Below, one piece after another: positions 6,147 to 10,895 of a DNA stretch of 10,895 bases (position 1 is the stretch's first letter; every line of letters starts with the position of its first letter). The DNA lies in NCBI GenBank assembly GCA_026395195.1, contig JAPLZD010000048.1:1-10895 (forward strand), read 5' to 3'. Below the pieces are notes generated by a model. It worked only from the letters and a program-made list of their open reading frames with translations. It was not told the origin of the DNA and ran no database searches. A program made the position numbers and the translations under genes. This DNA is from Candidatus Staskawiczbacteria bacterium. GTDB lineage: Bacteria; Patescibacteriota; Minisyncoccia; Minisyncoccales; Staskawiczbacteraceae.

Positions 6147-6575
6147 TTAGGTGTTATCTTTTTTAACAAATTTTGTCTTAATTGGCAATTTAATTCCCGC
6201 CCCCTCCAAAGCTTCCTTGGCAATATCTTCTCTCAAACCATCTACTTCAAAAATTATTCTGCCCGGCTTTACGGGGTAAACATAATGGTCCACTCCTCCT
6301 TTTCCGCCGCCCATTCCAACCTCAGACCCTTTAAAAGTAACCGGTTTGTCCGGAAAAACTCTTATCCAAAGCTTTCCTCCTTTTTTCATATATCTTATAA
6401 TATGCCTTCTTGCTGATTCCAGCTGTCTGGCCGTTAACCATTTTGTGCCAAGAGACTTTAATCCAAAACTGCCGAAATTAATTTCAGTTGCTCTTGTTTC
6501 GACACTTGCGCGGTTTCTTCCGCGTCCTTTGTGCCACTTTCTGTGTTTAACTTTTTTCGGCATTAATATTCCCAT
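6147..6575 (-). CDS. rplP: 50S ribosomal protein L16
   Basis: L16 organises the A-site and central protuberance of the large subunit. The 142 residues (138 if the second ATG is used) contain PKKVKHRKWHKGRGRNRA (6-23), GLKSLGTKWLTARQLESAR (38-56), LWIRVFPDKPVTFKG (69-83), GMGGGKGGVDHYVYPVKPG (87-105) and a C-terminal EALEGAGIKLPIKTKFV. The position matching E. coli R81 (the hydroxylated arginine before MGKGKG) reads as glycine here, so that modification site seems absent. Two in-frame ATGs, at 6575 and 6563, are four codons apart. Family members often start MLMPK, so either is possible; a weak GGGA lies before the second. It follows rpsC by 8 bases. Confidence 0.96.
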   Translation of the reverse strand: MGILMPKKVKHRKWHKGRGRNRASVETRATEINFGSFGLKSLGTKWLTARQLESARRHIIRYMKKGGKLWIRVFPDKPVTFKGSEVGMGGGKGGVDHYVYPVKPGRIIFEVDGLREDIAKEALEGAGIKLPIKTKFVKKDNT

Positions 6576-6583
6576 AATATTTT

Positions 6584-7249
6584 TTATTCGAATTTTTCTC
6601 CTTTATAAATCCAAACCTTTATTCCAATTTTGCCATAGGTGCAGTGCGCTTCGTCCTGCGCAAAATCAATATCGGCTCTTAGAGTGTTTCTTGGAAGCCG
6701 GCCCTGAGAAAGCCATTCGCGTCTTGCAATTTCAATTCCGTTTAACCTGCCTGCCATTTCCATCCTTATTCCTTTAACTTCCCTGTTTGAAATAACCCTT
6801 TCAATTGTTTTTTTTATAACCTGTCTGAATGGAATTCTTTTTTCAATCTGCTGAGCTGCCATTTGGGCCACCAAAGCTGCGCAAATCCAGGGATTCCTTA
6901 TTTCTCTAATTTCTATTTTTATTTCTCGGGGTACCCTCCGGGTTATAGTATTTTTTAATTTTTTTTGTACCTTCTTTTCAACCTCATTTTTCAAAATATC
7001 CACTCCGCCGCCGCCCCTGCCAATAATCAAACCGGGCCTGGCTGTTTCAATAATAATGTTAAGCTTATTAGCAGAGTGCTCAATTTCTATGCCGGCCACC
7101 GAGGCATCGGCTAATTTTTTTCTTAAAAAGTCTTTTACTAAAAAGTCCTCCTCCAAATACTGGGGCATTTTTTTGCCGTAAAAACCTCTGATATTCCAAT
7201 CTTCTGTTCCTCTTATCCTAAATGATTTTGGGTGGACTTTGTGCGACAT
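6584..7249 (-). CDS. rpsC: 30S ribosomal protein S3
   Basis: S3 forms part of the mRNA entry channel and has helicase activity with S4 and S5. The 221 residues begin MSHKVHPKSFRIRG and contain a type II KH domain with GLIIGRGGGGVDIL (73-86), the GxxG loop. The C-terminal domain has GIRMEMAGRLNGIEIARREW (160-179), GRLPRNTLRADIDF (183-196) and CTYGKIGIKVWIYKGE (203-218). Between the KH helix (NEVEKKVQKK) and KIEIREIRNP, residues 103-108 (TRRVPR) make this linker longer than in E. coli or Bacillus as I recall them. Those six residues are encoded by the 16-nt sequence also found in rplO, in a different reading frame. The gene starts one base after rplV. Confidence 0.97.
   Translation of the reverse strand: MSHKVHPKSFRIRGTEDWNIRGFYGKKMPQYLEEDFLVKDFLRKKLADASVAGIEIEHSANKLNIIIETARPGLIIGRGGGGVDILKNEVEKKVQKKLKNTITRRVPREIKIEIREIRNPWICAALVAQMAAQQIEKRIPFRQVIKKTIERVISNREVKGIRMEMAGRLNGIEIARREWLSQGRLPRNTLRADIDFAQDEAHCTYGKIGIKVWIYKGEKFE
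6928..6943. repeat. 16-nt repeat copy in rpsC (S3)
   Basis: Same 16 bases and same orientation as 1967-1982. In rpsC it encodes TRRVPR (residues 103-108), entering at the first codon position, so the two genes read it in different frames. Confidence 0.8.
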
Positions 7250-7250
7250 A

Positions 7251-7655
7251 TTATTTCTTTACTTTTTTTGTTGTTTTTTTAACTTTTTTGATTTGTTTCT
7301 TTTCTGGTTTTTTTGCTGCCGGATTTATTTCTTTTAATATCAATGCAATATGTGAAGTTCTTTTTATAATAGGATAGGCCCTTCCTCTGGACATTGGATG
7401 CCATCTTTTTAATTTTGGCCCTTCGTCAACCGTAATTTTTGAAATATATAAATTATTTTCATCCAGCTGATGATTGTGTTTTGCAGAAGCCGCTGCGGAA
7501 TTTATAAGCTTTAAAACCGATCTTGCCGACTTATTCACGGTAAATAAAAGCTTTGCCTGAGCTTCAGGAACTTTCTTGCCCCTAACCAAATCTGCCACCA
7601 ATCTTACTTTTCTCGGAGCTGTCCTCAAATTGCTTAATTTTGCTTTTATTTCCAT
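7251..7655 (-). CDS. rplV: 50S ribosomal protein L22 with a lysine-rich tail
   Basis: L22 lines the peptide exit tunnel with L4 and is a site of macrolide resistance changes in other bacteria. The core begins MEIKAKLSNLRTAPRKVRLVADLVRGKKV (split at residues 1-15 and 16-29), with the conserved R-x-A-P-R-K-x-R. INSAAASAKHNH (51-62) follows, and then DEGPKLKRWHPMSRGRAYPI (77-96), the extended tunnel hairpin. Core similarity ends near 110. Residues 111-134 (NPAAKKPEKK..KKVKKTTKKVKK) form a highly basic extension of about 24 residues, probably unfolded or rRNA-bound. The gene lies 9 bases after rpsS and ends 1 base before rpsC. Confidence 0.97.
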   Translation of the reverse strand: MEIKAKLSNLRTAPRKVRLVADLVRGKKVPEAQAKLLFTVNKSARSVLKLINSAAASAKHNHQLDENNLYISKITVDEGPKLKRWHPMSRGRAYPIIKRTSHIALILKEINPAAKKPEKKQIKKVKKTTKKVKK

Positions 7656-7664
7656 AAATTTCTA

Positions 7665-8012
7665 TTATTTTTTAGTCTCGGACTTTGCCGCAGATCCTGC
7701 TGCTTCAACTTTAGCTGCTTGGCTTTGTTCTGCTCCGGCTTCTATTTCTCTTTGCATCTTGCCTCCGTGCCTTACAAATTTTGTTGTCGGAGCAAATTCT
7801 CCTAATTTGTGGCCAACCATGTCTTCCGAAACATAAACCGCAACAAATTCTTTTCCGTTATGAACTCCAAAAGTATATCCGACCATTTCCGGAGAAATTG
7901 AAGAATGCCTTGCCCAGGTTTTAAGAATCTTTTTTTCATCTTTTCTTAACGCTAAAACCTTTGAAAGCAATTTTTCGTCAATATACGGACCTTTTTTAAG
8001 ACTTCTTGCCAT
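7665..8012 (-). CDS. rpsS: 30S ribosomal protein S19 with a C-terminal extension
   Basis: S19 forms a complex with S13 in the 30S head and contacts A-site tRNA and the 50S bridge. The core starts [16 protein letters not shown], followed by [20 protein letters not shown] (31-50) and [20 protein letters not shown] (51-70). [15 protein letters not shown] (71-85) is the end of the normal protein. Residues 86-115 ([13 protein letters not shown]...SETKK) add about 30 residues rich in Ala, Glu and Lys to the usual 90 or so. The tail looks low-complexity and helical. The ATG follows the rplB stop by 9 bases and rplV starts 9 bases later. The core is unambiguous; the role of the tail is unknown. Confidence 0.97.
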   Translation of the reverse strand: MARSLKKGPYIDEKLLSKVLALRKDEKKILKTWARHSSISPEMVGYTFGVHNGKEFVAVYVSEDMVGHKLGEFAPTTKFVRHGGKMQREIEAGAEQSQAAKVEAAGSAAKSETKK

Positions 8013-8021
8013 AGATGTTTG

Positions 8022-8846
8022 CTATTTCTTTCTTCTGCTAATAATTAATTTATTTGACCATTTTTTCCTGTTTCTTGTTTTTACTCCCAATGCTGGCCTT
8101 CCCCAAGGAGTTTTTGGATGTTTTAATCCAATTGGCTGTCTGCCTTCTCCTCCTCCATGCGGATGGTCAACCGGGTTCATAGCCGAACCTCTAACATGCG
8201 GCCTTCTGCCTTTGTGCCTCGATTTTCCGGCTTTACCAATTGTATAAAATCTGTTTTCCGGGTTTGAAACCATTCCAATTGAAGCAAAACATTCTCCGCT
8301 GAATCTTCTAATTTCGCTCGACGGCATTTTCAGGTTTATATAGTCTCCGTCTTGAGCTAAAACCTGAGCCGAAGATCCCGCCGATCTGACAATTTTTCCT
8401 CCACGTCCTGCTTCCAATTCCACATTATAAACCGCCGTTCCAACCGGAATGTTTTTCAATTTAACCCTGTTGCCCGGATTTAAAGGGGCGGCATCTTTAA
8501 AAATAATTTCACCTCCAACTTTCAAATCTTGCGGAGCTATAATATATTGTTTAGTTTTATCTATGTATTCAATCAAAGCAATAAAAGCTGTTCTGTTCGG
8601 GTCATATTCTAAGGCAATCACTTTGGCTGACATGTCCATTTTTGTCTGTGAAAATTCAATAATTCTGTACATTTTCTTAACTCCGCCACCTTTGTGCCTT
8701 ACTGTAATTTCTCCAGACGAAGACCTGCCGACGCTTCTTTTTACGTATTTTAAAAGCGATTTTTGCGGCCTCTTTTTTGTCAGCTGAGAGAAATCAATCC
8801 CGGTCATTCCCCTTCTTGATGGTGTTGTTGGTTTATAAACTTTCAT
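8022..8846 (-). CDS. rplB: 50S ribosomal protein L2
   Basis: L2 is a large primary rRNA-binding protein needed for subunit association and peptidyl transferase activity. The 274 residues match the normal length. The N-terminal OB-fold half has YKPTTPSRRGMTGIDFS (4-20) and GRSSSGEITVRHKGGG (40-55). The SH3-like half has GRGGKIVRSAGSSAQVLAQD (147-166), followed by GKSRHKGRRPHVRGSAMNPV (207-226). The catalytic-site signature NPVDHPHGGGEG (224-235), with its conserved histidines, is intact. GRPALGVKTRNRKKWSNKLI closes the protein. The ATG overlaps the rplW stop by one base (TAATG), so re-initiation coupling is expected. Its stop is TAG. No anomaly is seen. Confidence 0.99.
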   Translation of the reverse strand: MKVYKPTTPSRRGMTGIDFSQLTKKRPQKSLLKYVKRSVGRSSSGEITVRHKGGGVKKMYRIIEFSQTKMDMSAKVIALEYDPNRTAFIALIEYIDKTKQYIIAPQDLKVGGEIIFKDAAPLNPGNRVKLKNIPVGTAVYNVELEAGRGGKIVRSAGSSAQVLAQDGDYINLKMPSSEIRRFSGECFASIGMVSNPENRFYTIGKAGKSRHKGRRPHVRGSAMNPVDHPHGGGEGRQPIGLKHPKTPWGRPALGVKTRNRKKWSNKLIISRRKK

Positions 8847-9304
8847 TAGAGTATTTCAATTTTTTGACCTTCTTTAATTTTAACAATCGCTTTTTTAAAT
8901 CCTTTTCTGAATCCTTGTGTTTTGCCCAATCTTCTTTTCTTTTCCGGAACTTTTATCAAATTAACCGACAAAACATCCACCCCGTAAATTCCTTGGACTG
9001 CGTTTTTTATCTCGTTTTTATTAAAATTGGGCGAAACTTTAAATATGTATTGATTTTTTTCCGATAAATAAGTGGCCTTTTCCGAAATGTGAGGCTCTCT
9101 AACAGCCTCAAAAGAAAAAGCTGATGTTTTTTTAGATCTTGCCGTTGCCTGCGGAGTTATTTTTACTTCTTCTGTTTTCTTTTCTGCTTTCTTTGTTTTT
9201 TCTGCTGCAGGTTTTTTTCCAACTGAAGTTTTCCTGGATTTCTCCGGTTTTTTTGCCTTTTCTATATCCTTTTTTCTCTTTAAAAAATCGAATAATGCTG
9301 CCAT
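8846..9304 (-). CDS. rplW: 50S ribosomal protein L23 with a lysine-rich N-terminal extension
   Basis: L23 sits at the tunnel exit and is the docking site for trigger factor and SRP in other bacteria. The core begins about residue 66 with EAVREPHISEKATYLSEKNQ and continues YIFKVSPNFNKNEIKNAVQG (86-105). IYGVDVLSVNLIKVPEKKRR (106-125) and GFRKGFKKAIVKIKEGQKIE end it; all are family signatures. Residues 1-65 are an extra, highly charged segment (KKxxEK, KKPAAEKTKKAEKK repeats). It may be an rRNA-binding or unfolded tail, giving 152 residues against roughly 100. The ATG lies one base after the rplD stop and the stop overlaps the rplB ATG. There is no ATG close to the core, so the long form is preferred. 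Confidence 0.96.
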   Translation of the reverse strand: MAALFDFLKRKKDIEKAKKPEKSRKTSVGKKPAAEKTKKAEKKTEEVKITPQATARSKKTSAFSFEAVREPHISEKATYLSEKNQYIFKVSPNFNKNEIKNAVQGIYGVDVLSVNLIKVPEKKRRLGKTQGFRKGFKKAIVKIKEGQKIEIL

Positions 9305-9305
9305 A

Positions 9306-9950
9306 TTACTTTGTAAATACCTTTTCTATTGTTTTTATTGTTTCTTTCGGCATTAATAAATACTTGCTGTTCAATAAATCTAAAACATTCAAATTTCTTG
9401 CGTCGTCAATTAAAACCTTTTTAATGTTTCTTGAAGCTAAAAATATCTTTTTGTCATAATTAGGCAAAGCAATTAATGTGGAAGCTCCCTTGCAAGGCAA
9501 TTTAGACAAAGATTTTGCCATTTCTTTTGTTTTTCCACACCCATTCTGGGTACCCGCCAGTTCAATTTTATCTAAAATAACAAGCTGTTTATCCTTTGCT
9601 TTCTGGCTTAGCATCATAAGCAAAGCTTTTCTCCTCATTTTTTTAGGAACCTCCCTTTCCCAAATTCTGTCGTTTCTGGGACCATGAGTGACTCCGCCGC
9701 CCTTCCATAATGGAGAGCGAATTGAACCATGCCTTGCTCTTCCTGTTCCTTTCTGCCTCCATGGTTTTTTGCCTCCGCCCCTTACTTCGCCCCTCATTTT
9801 TGCATGAGCTGAAATCTGGCGCTTGTTGCCTGCCAAAGAAATTGCTATTTGATGCACTAAATCGGAATTAAAAGCAACCTCAAAAATATCTTTGGGTAAA
9901 TTTGTGGATCCTGAAACCTCTCCAGCTTGGTTGTAAACATCAAATTTCAT
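9306..9950 (-). CDS. rplD: 50S ribosomal protein L4
   Basis: L4 is an early assembly protein whose long loop reaches the exit tunnel; in E. coli it also represses its own S10 operon by attenuation. The 214 residues show the tunnel loop with GGGKKPWRQKGTGRARHGSI (58-77), RSPLWKGGGVTHGPRNDR (78-95) and KKMRRKALLMMLSQKAK (103-119). The C-terminal Rossmann-like domain contains VLIDDARNLNVLDLL (179-193). Residues 132-139 (AGTQNGCG), between KIEL and KTKEMAK, seem about five residues longer than relatives as I recall them. This stretch is encoded around a GGGTACCC segment. The ATG overlaps the rplC stop by one base. Autoregulation here is only suggested by the structured leader upstream of rplC. 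Confidence 0.97.
   Translation of the reverse strand: MKFDVYNQAGEVSGSTNLPKDIFEVAFNSDLVHQIAISLAGNKRQISAHAKMRGEVRGGGKKPWRQKGTGRARHGSIRSPLWKGGGVTHGPRNDRIWEREVPKKMRRKALLMMLSQKAKDKQLVILDKIELAGTQNGCGKTKEMAKSLSKLPCKGASTLIALPNYDKKIFLASRNIKKVLIDDARNLNVLDLLNSKYLLMPKETIKTIEKVFTK
9539..9555. repeat. Related GGGTACCC palindromic segment in rplD (L4)
   Basis: The plus strand reads ACCCATTCTGGGTACCC. GGGTACCC (9548-9555) is shared with the rplO and rpsC copies, and ACCC/GGGT gives a small stem with a five-base loop. It encodes part of AGTQNGCG (residues 132-139). It is related to, but not identical with, the 16-nt repeat. Confidence 0.5.
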
Positions 9951-10543
9951 TATCCTTTTACTTCAAGCAAAATTCCTTTTCTTCCCGGAACTGCTCCTTT
10001 TATAACTAATAAATTGTTATCTTTATCAATTTTCATTATTTTTAAGTTTTTGACCGAAGTTCTGTCAGATCCCATGCGGCCCGGCATTTTTCTTCCTTTC
10101 ATAACGTGCTGAGGAAATCTTGAACCCGTAGACCCAATTGTCCTGTGTTCGTGCTTCACGCCATGGGTGGCATTTCTGCCGGAAAATCCGTGCCTTTTTA
10201 CTCCCCCTTGAAATCCTTTTCCTTTTGAAATTCCCGAAACTTTTACCATATCCCCCTCTGCAAATTCTGAAACACTAACTTCACTGCCATTTTGCAATTC
10301 GGATTTATAATCTCTAATTTCGCGGATATATCTGTATTCTTTTCCCTTCATTGTTTTTTTAACCTTTGATTTCTTTTCAATTTTTTCATAACCTAACTGC
10401 AAAGCTTCGTAGCCATCCTTGTCTTTTGTTTTCTTTTGCAAAACATAGCAGGGACCGGCCGAAACTAAAGTAACCGGCGTCAATTTTCCGTCTTTATCAA
10501 ACATTTGGGACATTCCTATTTTTTGGCCTAATATAAACTTCAC
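9950..10543 (-). CDS. rplC: 50S ribosomal protein L3, GTG start; first gene of the operon here
   Basis: L3 is one of two initiator proteins of large-subunit assembly and reaches the peptidyl transferase centre. The 197 residues open with MKFILGQKIGMSQMFDKDGK and contain GKGFQGGVKRHGFSG (108-122), THGVKHEHRTIGSTG (126-140) and VMKGRKMPGRMGSDR (147-161), the conserved loop that approaches the catalytic centre. The start codon is GTG at 10543. An in-frame TGA lies two codons upstream, and the next ATG (residue 11) would cut into the conserved start. Just upstream, GGGTGAAGA gives only a close and atypical ribosome site, and it forms one arm of a 13-bp inverted repeat. rpsJ (S10) is not upstream in this window. 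rplD starts on the TAATG overlap. Confidence 0.97.
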   Translation of the reverse strand: MKFILGQKIGMSQMFDKDGKLTPVTLVSAGPCYVLQKKTKDKDGYEALQLGYEKIEKKSKVKKTMKGKEYRYIREIRDYKSELQNGSEVSVSEFAEGDMVKVSGISKGKGFQGGVKRHGFSGRNATHGVKHEHRTIGSTGSRFPQHVMKGRKMPGRMGSDRTSVKNLKIMKIDKDNNLLVIKGAVPGRKGILLEVKG

Positions 10544-10621
10544 TCTTCACCCATACGAGTTTATTTTTTCTCTCGCTGGTTTTACTTATTTATTTTCTCC
10601 CCACCATAATGGGTGAAGAGT
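10542..10621. repeat. 13-bp perfect inverted repeat spanning the rplC start region
   Basis: The arms ACTCTTCACCCAT (10542-10554) and ATGGGTGAAGAGT (10609-10621) are exact reverse complements separated by 54 bases of AT-rich sequence. In the rplC mRNA the downstream arm contains the purine-rich GGGTGAAGA just before the GTG and the first two bases of the start codon. Pairing would therefore hide the initiation site. The 80-bp unit also resembles a miniature inverted-repeat element in shape, but no target duplication was seen. Confidence 0.7.
10602..10619. repeat. Degenerate copy of the GIY-YIG palindrome
   Basis: CACCATAATGGGTGAAGA at this position aligns base for base, without gaps, with CACCAAATTTGGTGAAGA at 10763-10780. 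They share both ends (CACCA and GTGAAGA) and differ mainly in the centre. One arm of the larger inverted repeat at 10542-10621 overlaps it. Confidence 0.5.
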
Positions 10622-10640
10622 TCATGTTTCATTTATTAAC

Positions 10641-10662
10641 GAAAAACTGGGCGTTTGCCCAG
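10641..10662 (-). terminator. Intrinsic terminator or attenuator in the rplC leader
   Basis: On the minus strand a perfect 6-bp stem CTGGGC / GCCCAG with loop AAAC is followed directly by TTTTTC, a textbook rho-independent shape. It lies about 92 bases after the GIY-YIG stop and 98 bases before rplC. It may therefore simply end the upstream gene. Because the best promoter lies upstream of it, it may instead act as a transcription attenuator for the ribosomal operon. The 5' arm and loop (GGCAA, 10659-10655) can pair with an upstream TTGCC (10673-10669), which would block it. Confidence 0.65.
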
Positions 10663-10677
10663 CTAATCGGCAACGTT

Positions 10678-10710
10678 GTTACCCTATACCCAATGGGTCG
10701 GGAAGTTAAC
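10678..10710 (-). promoter_or_regulatory. Leader hairpin upstream of rplC
   Basis: The minus-strand RNA can fold GTTA (10710-10707) with TAAC (10681-10678), CCC (10702-10700) with GGG (10684-10682), and ACCC (10698-10695) with GGGT (10691-10688). There is a bulge ACTT on the 5' side, a one-base/three-base internal loop and a three-base loop. The 3' part, GGTAAC, can alternatively pair with GTTGCC at 10674-10669, so this hairpin competes with the next structure. It lies between the promoter candidate and the terminator hairpin. Confidence 0.5.
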
Positions 10711-10728
10711 TATTGTCTCGTATAGAAT

Positions 10729-10757
10729 ACTCTATTATATTTTTATTGCAATGTCAA
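10729..10757 (-). promoter_or_regulatory. Candidate sigma-70-type promoter for rplC operon
   Basis: On the minus strand a perfect TTGACA (10752-10757) is followed, 17 bases later, by TAGAGT (10729-10734), which matches TATAAT at four of six positions. A perfect TATAAT also lies at 10734-10739 but only 12 bases from TTGACA, too close for the same pair. The region sits over the end of the GIY-YIG gene. Transcription from about 10722 would give a leader of roughly 180 bases before the rplC GTG. I see no stronger promoter in the gap. Confidence 0.55.
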
Positions 10758-10895
10758 GTCTTCACCAAATTTGGTGAAGACTCAACACCCTCCAATCTTT
10801 TTATAAGTGCGATATGAGCTTTCCCACCCTTCAATTGCCTTTCTCTTCTTTGGGCAATTTCTCGCTCCTTATACGCTTCGTAGTATATAAGTTCT
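10754..10895 (-). CDS. GIY-YIG nuclease-family protein, C-terminal 46 residues only
   Basis: The visible fragment begins ELIYYEAYKEREIAQRRERQ and continues LKGGKAHIALIKRLEG, then ends SSPNLVKT before TGA. The pattern Y-Y-E-A-Y, an R-x-x-Q-L-K block, K-A-H and I-K-R-L-E is the C-terminal half of the small (about 80-95 residue) GIY-YIG nuclease-like proteins common in CPR genomes. The catalytic GIY-YIG end lies outside the window. Such proteins are DNA nucleases or domain relatives, but the role here is unknown. The final codons SSPNLVKT lie on the perfect palindrome at 10757-10782. The TGA stop is a genuine in-frame terminator and overlaps a TTGACA hexamer. Assignment is from motif pattern only. 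Confidence 0.7.
   Translation of the reverse strand, partial: ELIYYEAYKEREIAQRRERQLKGGKAHIALIKRLEGVESSPNLVKT
10757..10782. repeat. 26-bp perfect palindrome at the end of the GIY-YIG gene
   Basis: The half-site AGTCTTCACCAAA (10757-10769) is followed without spacer by its exact reverse complement TTTGGTGAAGACT (10770-10782). It encodes SSPNLVKT at the C-terminus and stops one codon before the TGA. The TTCACC core recurs three more times, in either orientation, within the next 240 bases leftward. Confidence 0.85.

Noticed and set aside
10754..10756. UGA recoding as glycine, as in some CPR lineages
   Set aside because: The only UGA that decides a gene end here fits the expected C-terminus of the GIY-YIG family, and all other genes end in TAA or TAG at expected lengths.
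1..10895. tRNA, rRNA, CRISPR array or insertion sequence
   Set aside because: No cloverleaf, regularly spaced repeats, transposase or rRNA-like sequence was seen on either strand.

Overview
This window is a ribosomal-protein superoperon, all on the minus strand, so it reads right to left. It runs from a short upstream gene fragment through the S10/spc-type genes to secY and adenylate kinase. The gene order is rplC-rplD-rplW-rplB-rpsS-rplV-rpsC-rplP-rpmC-rpsQ-rplN-rplX-rplE-rpsZ(rpsN)-rpsH-rplF-rplR-rpsE-rplO-secY-adk(partial). The DNA is AT-rich. The L30 gene (rpmD) normally found between S5 and L15 is absent, since only four bases separate them. Small GIY-YIG proteins, a degenerate secY-linked adenylate kinase and very compact genes also fit a Candidate Phyla Radiation (Patescibacteria, probably Parcubacteria-like) genome. 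This placement is inference from gene content, not from a tree. UGA appears to be an ordinary stop.

Layout: bases 10754-10895 hold the C-terminal end of a GIY-YIG nuclease-family protein that ends in a perfect 26-bp palindrome. Bases 10544-10753 are the only sizeable non-coding stretch. They carry a promoter candidate, a folded leader, an intrinsic terminator or attenuator, and a 13-bp inverted repeat that would pair with the rplC start region. Bases 573-10543 are 20 complete genes with spacings of 1-12 bases or small overlaps (several TAATG junctions). Bases 1-566 are the N-terminal part of an adenylate kinase-like gene that runs off the window.

The genes act together. The ribosomal proteins build the 50S exit tunnel and 5S region (L3, L4, L23, L2, L22, L16, L29, L14, L24, L5, L6, L18, L15) and the 30S head and body (S19, S3, S17, S14, S8, S5). 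SecY forms the membrane channel for nascent chains, and Adk balances adenylate pools. Almost no start codon is preceded by a good Shine-Dalgarno sequence, so translational coupling is probably important.

The most unusual signal is a set of short GC-rich palindromic segments inside conserved ribosomal-protein genes. A 16-nt sequence is identical in L15 and S3 but read in two different frames. A related GGGTACCC segment lies in L4. Two hairpin-forming segments lie in the extended N-terminus of S5. The L15, S3 and L4 copies fall where the proteins seem a few residues longer than relatives, which suggests small in-frame palindromic insertions comparable in principle to Rickettsia palindromic elements. 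The second signal is the rplC leader, whose mutually exclusive hairpins resemble a transcription attenuator, followed by a start-site-sequestering repeat.
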